A model generated the notes under the pieces. The model saw only the letters and a list, made by a program, of their open reading frames with translations, was not told where the DNA came from and made no database searches. From Amborella trichopoda (lineage: Eukaryota > Streptophyta > Magnoliopsida > Amborellales > Amborellaceae): DNA of 64,000 nucleotides. A program made the translations under genes and the position numbers. Positions within the stretch are counted from its first letter, which is position 1. Every line of letters begins with the position of its first letter. The stretch covers positions 6,435,096 to 6,499,095 of the forward strand of contig NW_006499751.1 in the NCBI RefSeq assembly GCF_000471905.2, given 5' to 3'. Shown here piece after piece: positions 13,143 to 24,433 of the stretch.

Positions 13143-13542
13143 GGGCAAGCTTTCTATGTTTCTCCTACATCATAAAAGTTCTATCCTCCCCCTTATCCAA
13201 CCGTCCATTCTGAATGGAGGGCTAAGATTACCTCAATACAATGTCACGTCTTTATACTATTTTATTTTTAATTTTTTTCTATAAACTATTTTGACACCAA
13301 ATTTTGGATGCCCAATCCTCTATTAAATTCTTATTCAATTGGTATTTGGTCATTATATTTTATCAAAAAATTGTTTCTAATATTTTTTATAAGTGCGCCC
13401 CAATGAGAAGATGACACGTACCAAATTTCATATTCATACAATTTGTATAAAAAAAAATTAAAAATCAAATACTTTGAGACAGCTGGATGGTAGGGGGAGG
13501 ATAGAACTTCCATGTTGTAGAAGAAATATAGAAACCTTTCAC
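13143..13542 (+). mobile_element. Mutator-like MITE, copy 1 (400 bases)
   Basis: This is a non-coding element with imperfect terminal inverted repeats of roughly 50 bases. The left end reads GGGCAAGCTTTCTATG and the right end, reverse complemented, reads GTGAAAGGTTTCTATATTTC. Both run into 'AAGTTCTATCCTCCCCC'. It is flanked by an exact 9-base duplication TAATATTAT (13134-13142 and 13543-13551), the hallmark of Mutator-like transposons. It encodes nothing and would need a transposase from elsewhere. It has about 100 bases less interior than copies 2 and 3. Confidence 0.85.
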
Positions 13543-13930
13543 TAATATTATTATAATATTATATTGTTATATAATTTACTAACACTTGATAGTTATGGTA
13601 ATTTATTGACCGTGGTTATCATGTTTACACTAATGTATAGGTTAATACAATTATTGACCGCATGTATATTCGAAACATTATACACATAATAATTATAATA
13701 AATAATTCATATTTATTTATGGTCAATATTCTCTATTATTGCATGCGCAGTCAACAATTACCGTCCAATTTAATCACACTAAATTATAATTTGATTTAAT
13801 AATTTTCATTTGTGTACAAAGATTGTGGTAATTATTAACACAATTAATACACTTGGGACAAATAGTATTATCATAAATTACTAATCAAATTATTCGATTT
13901 ACTATAATATAATTAAACTAAATCAAACTA

Positions 13931-14110
13931 TTGGGACGGGATATTTCATAGCACACGCGTGACTATTGGGGAACGTGGGGAAAATTATTTGGGCCATTTA
14001 GTTGAAACAATATATTTGGGAATTGAATTACCATAGTTAATCAATGAGCAAATATATCAAATCAATTTAAGCACACGTTGTATTAATTGAATTATGATAT
14101 GGCGTTGATA
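13931..14110 (+). repeat. Decayed satellite-like unit
   Basis: Only some family words survive: 'tagcacacgcgtgactatt', 'ggggaacgtgggg' (13965-13980) and 'agcacacgttgtatt' near 14090. It is intermediate between the clear copies and the featureless AT-rich matrix. Confidence 0.45.
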
Positions 14111-14734
14111 AAGTTTGAGTATATACCCAATTTAATATACATGTGTATTATATTAAATTGTGGGCATTTAGTCAAATATAAGTTTAACTATCCCAATCAT
14201 TAATAATTAAACATATAATAGTTAATATATAATTGTCAAAAAAAATTTAATATATAATTAATATATTATATTTACCATGTGTAATTAAATATTACGATAA
14301 TAATATTTAGTGTATGTAATTAGTATAATATAACATACACGGTACCTATTTCAATTTATACATATATTTGATAACCATATATTGTAATTACTATTACAAA
14401 CAGTTTAATCAATGTTATTAAATTTGTTGTATATTAATATTGCCACCATAATTTTTGGTATCAATGATTATGTAAATGATATACCACGTTATCAATTATA
14501 TTATATATACTGTACGTTTGTGATAATCATATTCATCAAATATATAATTTATTTGTACGTGAGTCAATTACACAAAAAATAATAGTATGACTTTAGTATT
14601 ACTAATATATGTTATACAATTATTGTGATAATTAATAGCGTTATTTTACTACAAATTATTAAACATAATAATTATATATCTATACAATAGTATAACCAAT
14701 TTACGGATTGTTAAATCATTTACGTATAATATTC

Positions 14735-15130
14735 TCATACAGGGCGCGTGTGGTGCATATGAACACAATACTTCGTATATAAAGTAATTTAGTTGCACTT
14801 CGTGCATACATGTTTGGGGGAACGTGGGGCAAATTGTATGATACACAATTGCGCACAAGCTGCCATAATTATTACGATGCCATAATTATATACGACAAAC
14901 TAGCACGGTTTTTACACAAATCATACATGTTGTTGAGCGCGTGCGGTACTTGAATTTAGTGTAGATGCTATATGGCGTGTACGTGCGAGAATCGCACAAT
15001 TAGATGAGTTGAGTAGTGGAATTTAGTGTAAATCAAACAAGATAAAGAATGACACCGTTGGGCAAGCGCGAAACTTCATAGTCGCAACAATACGAGCGCA
15101 CTAATTCACCATACAAACTTGTGCACAAGG
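14735..15130 (+). repeat. Satellite-like units, about two in tandem
   Basis: Unit landmarks repeat: 'gcgcgtgtggtgcatatg' near 14743 and 'gagcgcgtgcggtacttg' near 14934, about 191 bases apart. A small local duplication of 'ccataattat' accounts for most of the excess over 176. Between them lie 'cacttcgtgcatacatgttt', 'gggggaacgtggggcaaat' and 'acacaattgcgcacaagc'. The second unit is more degenerate. Confidence 0.65.
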
Positions 15131-15370
15131 GATTGAAGGGACCAACGCGTGCTACGAATAACAAGTCCACAAAAACTTTATTATTATATATACCTATACA
15201 TTATATAATAATATATATACCGTGTTATAACCATGTACACATTGTCGTATTTTTATGTGCAATTAAGCAAATCGTACGGTATATAATTGCGCACGATCTG
15301 TCATAATTATACGTAAAAAACAATCATTTGATTTCAAATTATTAATAAATTAATATACATTTCCCTTATC

Positions 15371-16330
15371 GAGTAATGATCTTGCGGGACCCTAACACAC
15401 TTAGTGGCATGAGACCTCGATCTATACCGTCCATCTTACGCCAAATCTTGGAGTAGAATGGAGATTTTTTCATATGACTTGACCAACAGGTCAAACCCTT
15501 TGCCGTACTTAAAACATGCCTAGACTCTCTTCTCTCTCTAAAAACGATATTCAACTCCCAAATGGGCCCAGGTAAGCCGGAAAGGGCTTTGAAGAGGAGA
15601 GAGGAAGTGAACGAGTTGGGGCATACCTTGCAACAGCAGATATTTGTAGAGAGAGAAAACTTCTGATCATCGCATTAAAGGGAAAGATCTCATAGTAAAT
15701 GTGGTGGGGAGCTTGCCTATGAGCTTGGTAGAGAGAAGATTGTTAACAGTGAGAGGTTTTAGAGAGAAGGAAGTGATGATTTGGGCATGGTTAATCATCT
15801 ACCTCAAGATACAAATAGAACTGCAAAGAGAGACAAAATAAGGAAGAAGATGAAGATGATGGGTGAAAAATGAAGATAGGGTGAGAGAGAGAGGTCCTAT
15901 ACAAGAAGGCAGTTGAATATGAGAGATTTAATCACAAATTAATAGGTTTAGAGATAGAGAGAAAAGGGGCAGTTGGACCGAAGATGTGGAACCTGAGAGA
16001 GAGAGGAGATGGAAATTGTTATAAAGAGAAAGGGTTAATCTGTGTTTTACAGCCAAACTGCTTAACCCTTCTCTACCAAAATTTCAACCTGGGTAAAATC
16101 TGAAACATTAGGGACAATATATCCCTAATCATTCTGTCTCTAAAGACCGAATCATTCTCTCTCAACAACAATCGTCATAAAAAATATTAAAAAGAGGTTT
16201 ACTGGAAAGAAAGAGTAACCTGTTAAACAGATTACTCCACACGTATCTTGAAAAACTACATGATCTAACGGTAACTACGTGGGGTCTTACGAGGCTGCCC
16301 GTGTGTTAGGGTCCTACAAGGTCATTTTCC
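15371..16330. mobile_element. Non-autonomous DNA transposon with inverted repeats (960 bases)
   Basis: The left end GAGTAATGATCTTGCGGGAC continues into 'CCTAACACAC'. The right end, reverse complemented, reads GGAAAATGACCTTGTAGGAC and continues into the same 'CCTAACACAC'. These give imperfect inverted repeats of about 45 bases. TTATC stands just outside both ends (15366-15370 and 16331-16335), but a full 9-base duplication is not clean. The interior is GA-rich, less AT-biased than its surroundings, and holds no convincing coding frame. The ends resemble those of the 199-base MITE at 17219, so the two are probably one superfamily. Confidence 0.65.
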
Positions 16331-16335
16331 TTATC

Positions 16336-16728
16336 ACAATATGTATGATTTATTAAAATTTGATGATTATAATTTGTTGTCAATTGTAAAATTAATGCAA
16401 TAACCACTATAAATTACAAATTATCAATTATTTGCGTACATAACCGTTTATGTTATTATTACGTATACCTATATAAACGGTTCGCATGGATGGCCGTAAC
16501 TTACACGTTACCAATACAAGTGGAGATATAGAGCAAAAAATAACAAAATAACATAGTAAATATCCACAATAATTATCTTAAATTACCAAAATAATTAGCT
16601 ATACCCGTGTACTATCAACTTTATGCTAATATACTAACAATAGTAAATTAATATTATTTTTGCCGGTCATTTGCTTATTGGTTAACATGGTCGTTAGTTA
16701 TATTATTTATGTATATCTAATATAACAA
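16336..16728. repeat. AT-rich matrix, fourth block
   Basis: This is AT-rich sequence with no gene. I see nothing beyond the general composition of the matrix. Confidence 0.6.
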
Positions 16729-16737
16729 TATAATCAT

Positions 16738-17169
16738 GAGTTTTGTTATACTACACTACAAATGGTGTAGACCCTTAAAGTGCTCAACATACATTTAGAT
16801 ACACTTATCCTATAGTATAGCAACTTTTTGTTTAGGGGTATTTTGAAAAATTAGTCATGTATAAACTAGAAATTCCTAATAGAAACAAAATCATTTATTA
16901 ACAATAGTGGACAATGACATCACCGATATGGTGTGTGATATCACCGATATGGTATGTGACATCACCTACAACATGCATTAAGTAATTGTTGTTAACTACT
17001 AATGGAATCCCACTATTTTTTTATAAAAATATCTATTCTACCTTTCTAAATGACAAAAAATGCCCCTACATGAAAAATTTTGTTTTATAATTCAAGGGTA
17101 TTTTAGTGCCAAAAAATGTTGAGCACTTTAAGGGTCAACACCACCAAGTGGTGTAGCCTAACAAAACCC
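16738..17169. mobile_element. MITE with about 45-base inverted repeats (432 bases)
   Basis: The left end reads (GAG)TTTTGTTATACTACACTAC and continues to 'ACCCTTAAAGTGCTCAACA'. The right end, reverse complemented, reads GGGTTTTGTTAGGCTACACC and continues to the identical 'ACCCTTAAAGTGCTCAACA'. Flanks TATAATCAT (16729-16737) and TATAAAATCAT (17170-17180) look like a duplication that has since changed by two bases. There is no coding capacity. The family is uncertain. A 9-base duplication would suggest Mutator-like. Confidence 0.65.
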
Positions 17170-17218
17170 TATAAAATCATATTTGATGATATATTTATAT
17201 GTTATAGAAATAAATAAA

Positions 17219-17417
17219 GGGAAATGACTTTGTGAGACCCTCTCATATCTATGTGTGTAGGACCCTAAAGGATCACCATTAAATTTGGCACAGATCTCTA
17301 GAGAAGTCAACTTCCATACCCAGTGATAACTTTTCTAGAGATCCATGCCAAATTTTATGTTGATCCTTTGGGGTCCTACACACATGGGTGTGGGAGGGCC
17401 TCATAGGATCATTACTC
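17219..17417. mobile_element. Snapback MITE (199 bases)
   Basis: Nearly the whole element is one inverted repeat. The left arm GGGAAATGACTTTGTGAGAC matches the reverse complement of the right end, GAGTAATGATCCTATGAGGC, and the arms continue through 'gtgtgtaggaccc' and 'aatttggca' almost to the centre. It is flanked by an exact 9-base duplication ATAAATAAA (17210-17218 and 17418-17426), pointing to the Mutator-like superfamily. Its transcript would fold into a hairpin of roughly 90 base pairs. Confidence 0.8.
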
Positions 17418-17426
17418 ATAAATAAA

Positions 17427-20400
17427 TTAATAATTATTGTGAAATCAAATTTGTTTAATGAACTATAACAAATATATTACTAATACACTCGCCAAATGAT
17501 GTATTATAAGTTTAATAATTTATAATTAAATATACTAATTAGTGACCACAGTAAAAAACAGTACATTATACGTTATAATATACGTGATAATATAATTAAT
17601 AATTGCATTTCGATGATAACCGTTGATAAATATTATAATAAGTTATAATTTGTAACGGAAATTATTTACCGGAATTTAGTATGCCCCTTATGATAATAAT
17701 TTCAATTAGTATGTGGTAATAACATTAATTTACATATAATAATTTATGTAAAATAATAAACCAATAATATTATTTACACAATTAATCGAATGTGTAATTA
17801 TATTACTCAATGTTATGCTAATAATATTACACTAATTATTTTTATAAATTATAAATAGTGGTTGTTTATTTGCATAATAAACCCCGTTATAGCTATATAA
17901 ACGGATATATAGTGGATATAATTGGTGAATTAATACAATATAAACATTAATTGTATGTAATAATTATACAATGATTTTTATATTTTATTCGCATATATAT
18001 TACTATCTTAATATTTAATATAACTGTAATTATAAATACTATTATATGTGTCAATTACGATTTGCTATTAGTAGTATACTAATAAGTACACTAATAAAAT
18101 AAGATATATGTCATTATACACTACTATATTAGACAAATTATTATATATTCCAGTACTTACACATAAGCAATTATTATTCTCTCATAATAACCATAAATAT
18201 TTGAATTATGATGTATTATTTTTGATAAATTCCTCAAATTATCAATATTTTATTGTTTGTTTCAGGATCAAAATTGAAATATAAACCGGTAATTGGGGAA
18301 TAATTGCTATATAATGTAATATGCGCTATTTGTCAAGTGGTAATTTGTGTACCCACTTGACACAAATAATGACCGTGCTATTTGGGATATATTTACACAT
18401 CACATAGTAGTATTATTATTATCAATGCTTGTGGGCATTTCCGTTAAAATATGATTCAACTATTCCTAAAAAATCCGTGCCACTAACATCAAATTTTGCA
18501 ATATTATTTATGGAATAATATGGGTACTATAAGTCACAAGTATACATCCGTACGAAGTTTTGTGTACATTCGCACCGCTCACGCTCAACTCAACACGTGT
18601 AAATCACGTGAAACTCTTGCCGGTTTTTCGTGCGTAATTATAACGGCTTGTGCACAATTGTGTCATATTATTTGCCCCACGTTACCCCAAATACGTGCGC
18701 ATGAAGTGCGAGTAAATTGCCCTCCATACGAAATTTTGTGTACATGCGCACTGCGCGTGCTCAACACAACACGTGCGATTCGTGCTCAAACCGTGCCAGT
18801 TTTTTCCACGCCCTTATGGCGGCTTATATACAAAACTTGTGCACCGTACGATTTGCCCCAAGTTTTGTAATATAAGCCCATATGTAATAATATATTGTAA
18901 TACAAATATAGTTACGTAATTAAATATAATAATTATTTGTTGATTATACTAACGATATAATTATATTACCATTCATATATAATGGGAAAGTTAATTGTAT
19001 ATATGATAACCAGATACGGTATACGTGTATACATTTAATAGTACTGGTTAACTAATTGGTTTACTTAAATATACAATTATATAGCGACAATTGTATAACT
19101 AATAAATTACCCGTAATTATAGTATATATGTAACTTACTAATATTATTACAAAATGTTATCTAATTAATATTATCACATATACGATAATTACATATATTA
19201 ATTTATGGTAATATCAAATAATATTTATTGGTTACCGTAATAAATATTAAGTTACAATCCTTGGCAAAAATCCCACCAGTCCAATATAATATATAGCATA
19301 CTTAAAGTACCAATACTATTAAATTAATTAATAATTGCGTGTATCCATGTTTATATTATATTTATGACATATATACACCATCCCATGTAATAACGTGTGA
19401 TACTCTTGATATATTTGGCAATAGTATAGGTATCCTATTAATGGGCAGATATAGGGTAATGATTAAACATAATACGATATGTGTATCACTCGTTATGCGC
19501 AAATTATATTAAATCCATATTTATTTAAAATGTTAATTTATCAAGTGCCCAATAATTCGTAAGGGGAACATATATTATACCCATTATAAAATTTTAGTTA
19601 TATATAATGGCTTAACTTTGGGTGACCACACCAATCGTGAATCGAATTTGTGCACTTGATATATTTAATATAATATCGTTGTCTATATTATCATTGGTAA
19701 TATAACTATAAACTATAAATTATCAATTGTATAGATGCTAATCAACTATATTAATATAATAAATATTATGATGGTCATATATACTATAATAATTACTATA
19801 TATCATTATAATCATTAATGTGCACGTAATTAACAGCTAATTATAATGATATATTAATCAATATGTTATATATACCAAGTATTGTATATAATATTTAATA
19901 AATTACCTACGTATTATCCTGTAACTATAGGATCAATCCACATTATACATTATTTAATAACGTATTCAAGTCAATTAAAACATGTGATTTACAATAATTA
20001 CCATATATTGTAGTTACTATCATTATAATCATTAATTACTATTACGCAAATAATAACTGGTATTATAATAATTAATCTTAAATTGTGATTATACCAAAAA
20101 TTATGGTTTTATATAACCATTATTACTAACATATAATCACGTATATTCATATAACAATATATAAACTGTGGTAAAATGTATTACCACGTTTATATATATA
20201 TTAATAATGACCATTGCCACTATAATCGTATTTGACCATTGTACGACCACTATGTTTATTCTATTGCTAACAGTTGCGTAAATACTATTCTTTGTAATAA
20301 TGATATTAATGTAAATATCGTATATATGGTGATAATCATAGTATATTACGAAAGTTTAAACAATTATTAATAACAAATAATTCACGTTTTGTAATCACGC

Positions 20401-20450
20401 ATGCTTACCTACAAAATCATTTTTATTGGTAATATAAGTTACTGTACGGA
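17427..20450. repeat. AT-rich matrix, fifth block
   Basis: This is three kilobases of AT-rich, gene-free sequence. It contains the clearest satellite-like tandem pair (18541-18868, inverted) and a small hairpin at 18328-18367 (arms TATTTGTCAAGTGG and CCACTTGACACAAATA). Otherwise nothing stands out. Confidence 0.7.
18541..18868 (-). repeat. Satellite-like tandem pair, 176-base period
   Basis: 'tacgaagttttgtgtacat' at 18551 recurs as 'tacgaaattttgtgtacat' at 18727, a spacing of 176 bases, and the sequence between them repeats in the same order. Landmarks on this strand are 'caacacgtg', 'cgtgcgtaattataacggc', 'ttgtgcacaattgtgtcat', 'tttgccccacgttacccc' and 'gtgcgcatgaagtgcgag'. The orientation is opposite to the copies at 5104, 11177, 12235 and 14735. 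The period lies in the usual range of plant centromeric and subtelomeric satellites. Confidence 0.7.
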
Positions 20451-20459
20451 ATTATGTTT

Positions 20460-20961
20460 GGGAAAGGTTTCTATGTTGTCCCTACAACTTAGAAGTTCTA
20501 TCCTCCCCCTACCATCCAGCTGTCCAATTTTGATCAAGAGAGCTACTCACTGTTTAATATTAGATTCGACGGCTGAAAGTATTTTTTTAGTTTTTTTTAT
20601 ACAAATTGTATGAATATGAAATTTGGTACGTGCCATCTTCTCATTGAGGGGAACCTATATCAAAAATATTTTTTCTATAAAATATAATGATCAAAATACC
20701 CCTTGAAACTTTCAGGGGTATTTTAGTTATTTTATTTCATTGAAAATATTTTTTTTTATATTTTTCGCTAGTGCGAGTTTAATAGAGGAATGGACGCCCA
20801 AAATTTGGTGTCAAATAGTTTATAAGAAAAAATAAAAAATAAAATAGTATAAAGACATGACATTGTGATGGGACAATCTTAGCCCTCTATTCAGAATGGA
20901 TTATTGGATAAGGGGGAGGATAGAACTTCTATGTTGGAGGAGAAGCATAGAAAGCTTGCCC
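20460..20961 (-). mobile_element. Mutator-like MITE, copy 2 (502 bases)
   Basis: It is the same family as 13143 and 21210 but inverted relative to them. The ends are GGGAAAGGTTTCTATG and, reverse complemented, GGGCAAGCTTTCTATGC. Both lead into 'AAGTTCTATCCTCCCCC'. An exact 9-base duplication ATTATGTTT flanks it (20451-20459 and 20962-20970). Short frames inside it, on either strand, are not genes. Confidence 0.9.
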
Positions 20962-21209
20962 ATTATGTTTACCCATGTAATTCACAATAACATCGTATAT
21001 TGACATGTGATATATTTCCCAAATTTTACCGTTGTTAATAATGCTAATTATAAAGATTGTGGTGAACATGCTATTTATAAATAGTACCACAATAATTTTG
21101 ATATGCATTACATAGTATTGATCTTTAAATAATATCCATATATATGGATGAAAATTGTTGTTTAACACTATCATGGGATGCCCAAACACGTACGTACGAT
21201 TTGTATTTA

Positions 21210-21722
21210 GGGCAAGCTTTCTATGCTTCCCCTACAACATAGAAGTTCTATCCTCCCCCTTATCCAACCGTCCATTCTGAATAGAGGGTTAAGATTGTCC
21301 CAATCACAATGTCACGTCTTCATACTATTTTATTTTAATTTTTTTTTATGAACTATTTTGACACCAAATTTTGGAGGTCCATTCTTCTGTTAAATTCGCA
21401 CTAGCAAAAAATAAAAAAACAAATATTTTCAATAAAATAAAATGACCAAAATACCCCTGAAATTTTCAAAGGGAATTTTGGTCATTATATTTTATCGAAA
21501 AATTATTTTTAATATTTTTTATAGGTGCGCCCCAATGAGAAGATGGCACGTACCAAATTTCATATTCATGAAATTTGTATAAAAAAAACTAAAAATAAAA
21601 TACTTTGAGACGTCGGATCTAAGATTGAATGGTGAGTGGCTCTCTTAATCAAAATTGGACGGCTGGATGGTTGGGGGAGGATAGAACTTTTATATTGTAG
21701 GGAAAGCATAGAAACCTTTTCC
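21210..21722 (+). mobile_element. Mutator-like MITE, copy 3 (513 bases)
   Basis: The left end is GGGCAAGCTTTCTATGC and the right end, reverse complemented, is GGAAAAGGTTTCTATGC. Both lead into 'AAGTTCTATCCTCCCCC'. Flanks TTGTATTTA (21201-21209) and TTATATTTA (21723-21731) match at 8 of 9 bases. It lies only about 250 bases from copy 2 in opposite orientation, so the pair could form a large inverted structure. Confidence 0.88.
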
Positions 21723-21952
21723 TTATATTTATAGCGAAGTTTTATGATAAAATTTGTGGGACATTTATGTGAATAGTACATTAACCATTTATAATACAAA
21801 TCCTAAATTATATTGATCGGTGCATGATTACCATGCCATAATTTATGTAAATTGCAAATCGTAAATGTGATTCACACAATTTTGCTAGTATAATTATTAA
21901 TTTAAATCAAATAACTAAATTCGTATTTATATCACTTCATATATGCCAAATC

Positions 21953-22368
21953 TGTTAGTAAATATTGATGAGCATGGATTAGATCAAACCCGAAATCAGA
22001 GAGGTGGTGTCGTGCGACTGGTGATCACAGAGCTTGAATTTTAAGACCCCCTTCAATTTTAAAGAGAGAGATAGGCTATCGCTATTTGTTTACATAGGAA
22101 GATCTGTATATTTTTCCCTTTTTTTTGTTTTTCTTCCTCTCTCTGGCTTCCCTGTTTATAGGGAGAAGAAGGGGTTAACCGTTGTATTTCTCCAACGGGT
22201 CTCTGAGAAAAAAGTGGGGTTCCTGATCTCAGAGATATTCATCCAACGTTCATATGGACGTTGGACCATATGAACGTTAGATATAATTTTAGATAATTAT
22301 AATGAAAAAAAGGGTTTCCTCAATTGTAGGCTAAGACACGTAAGGCCTCATAGCCATACATGTTAACA
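21953..22368 (-). repeat. 3' LTR of copia element C
   Basis: It begins with TGTTAGTAAATATTGATG and ends with ATGTTAACA. On the element strand this is the usual TG...CA pair. It matches 27967-28289 through 'gatattcatccaa' and 'catatggac', up to the point where A interrupts the partner. At 416 bases it is a normal plant copia LTR length. The polypurine tract GCTTAGTGGGAGA (minus, 22369-22381) lies directly next to it. Confidence 0.85.
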
Positions 22369-22381
22369 TCTCCCACTAAGC

Positions 22382-24433
22382 TATAACGACCGAGCATAAT
22401 AAGTCATATGCATACTCTTACTCTTGAGTATTAGTATGACCTTTAAGAAAATATCTTGTCATGAGGTTGTTCTCACGTTTTCACGGATATGCCTCTCATA
22501 ACAAATGTCTATCATGAGCATTTTCACGCTAATGCGGATTTGTCACTCATAAAAACTGTCTGACTTAAACATTTTTAAGTTCCATTAAGCTAGTGTGCTT
22601 AGACAGTAGTTCAACACTTAGACCCTTTGTTAATGGATTAGCGATCATATCTGGTGAGGGAAAGTAATTAACAATAACTTCACATTTCTCAACTACATCC
22701 TAAATCTAGTGATATTGGACATCTATATGTCTTCATTTGGAGCTATTTGCTCTACTTTGAATTAATTTAATTGCAGCTTGATTATCACAAAATATTTGGA
22801 TCAGTCGATCGATTATTTACAGCTTCAAGTCATCTATAAATCGCTTTATTCAGACCGCAAAAGTACAAGCAGTGCTACACGTAATGTATTTTTCTTCCTA
22901 TGTATACCTAGCTATACACCCTTATTTCTTGCTAGACCAAAAAACAGCTGCCCCTCCAAACAGGAAAATAAATCCTGAGGGGGACTTACTATCGTCCTTA
23001 TCCCCAACAAAATCTGCGTCTGAATATTCTATAACTTCAAGCTGATCTGCTTGAAAACACAATTTTAGATGCTTTGTTCCCTTGACGTACCTTAGAATTC
23101 TTTTTACTACTTTCCATTAAGTTATATCTGGATTACTCTTATATCTACTAACAAGTCCTACGGTATAACTCAAGTCTGGTCTTGTACATCTTACTGCATA
23201 TACCAAGGTACCAATAGCTTGTGTATAAGGAACATTAGGTTTTCTTTGTCCTTCTAGTGGACAATCCTTCCTATACAACTTTACTCCATTTTCAACAAGA
23301 GTAGACAATAGTTTACAATTTTCCATTTGAAATCTTTTGATAACAGAGGTAAGATATCTCTCTTGGCTCAAGCACAACATTTTTTATTTTCTATCTTTAG
23401 TTATTTTTATGCCTAGGACATAAGATGTTTCTCCCATATCCTTCATCTCAAACTGAGAAGAAAGCCATGACTTAATCTGATCAATCGTTTCTAAGTCATT
23501 TCTAGCTATTAGGATATCATTTACATATAATGAGAGTATTGTGAATTTACTTTCACTCTTCAAGACATACACACAATGGTCCAATCTATTTACTTCATAT
23601 CCCATCTATAGGATGACATCATGAAATGTTCAGTACCATTGTCTTGAAGATTATTTTCAGCCATATAAAGACTTATTTAATTTGTATAGTTTATTGTCTT
23701 AGCATTTAATTATGAAGCCCTCAGATTGTTTCATGTAGATGGTTTTCTTTAGTTCACCATTCAGGAGTGCAGTCTTTACATCCATTTGGTAAAGTTCTAG
23801 GGCATAATATGCAACAATTGCCAAAATTATTCTAATGGATATAAACGTTGCAACTGGAGAATAAGTGTCGACATAGTCGACTCCCTTTCTTTGGGTAAAA
23901 CCCTCTGCAACTAACCTAGCTTTAAATTTATCAAGTGATCTATCAGATTTTAACTTCCTTTTAAGTACCCATGTAGAACCTATAGCTTTCCTTTCTGATG
24001 GAAAATCATATAGATCCCAAATTTTATTTTTCTTTATAGAATCTAATTCTTCTCTAAAGGCATTAAGCCATTCTTGAGATTCTTGTGACTTCATAGTATC
24101 ATTGAAATCAAAAGGGTTATGGATTTCATCTAGGTCATTAAGGTTATCTGTCTCTTTACTCATATAGATGTAGACGTCATGAAGGTATGATGGAGGAGCT
24201 CTATACCTCTTTGAACCACTTAGTATTGCGTGTGTGGGTACTTCAACATCATCAACTTGATCAGGGCTATTCATATCTACTGTAGGTAGTGGTTCTAAGT
24301 CATCTATGATATCAAGTGGATTATTATTATCCATTACAGGTAAGTTTTCTTTAATAAAATCTTCTAGGAATTCAGCATCTCTACTTTCAATGAGTTCCTT
24401 ATCTTTATGATAAAATCGATATCCCTTTGAGCC
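22382..24433 (-). pseudogene. copia reverse transcriptase and RNase H fossil (C)
   Basis: Read right to left, 23699-24334 contains the linker and N-terminal reverse transcriptase ('KARLVAEGFTQRKGVDY', 'QMDVKTALLNGELKKTIYM'). Then 23384-23605 covers the palm region ('MKDMGETSYVLGIKI'), and 23117-23380 has 'TRPDLSYTVGLVSRY'. From about 23000 to 22400 the RNase H end is still detectable but weak. The order and motifs match element E and copia pol in general. The reading is broken repeatedly. Confidence 0.85.

Larger units (their letters stand above)
13552..15370. repeat. AT-rich matrix, third block
   Basis: This is AT-rich sequence without genes. It contains a strongly decayed satellite-like stretch (13931-14110), a well preserved one (14735-15130) and a short one near 15255-15325 ('aatcgtacggtatataattg', 'ctgtcataattatacgt'). 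Confidence 0.7.

Noticed and set aside
22034-22273. 79-codon plus-strand frame in the copia LTR
   Set aside because: It lies wholly within the LTR of element C, antisense to it, and has no domain.
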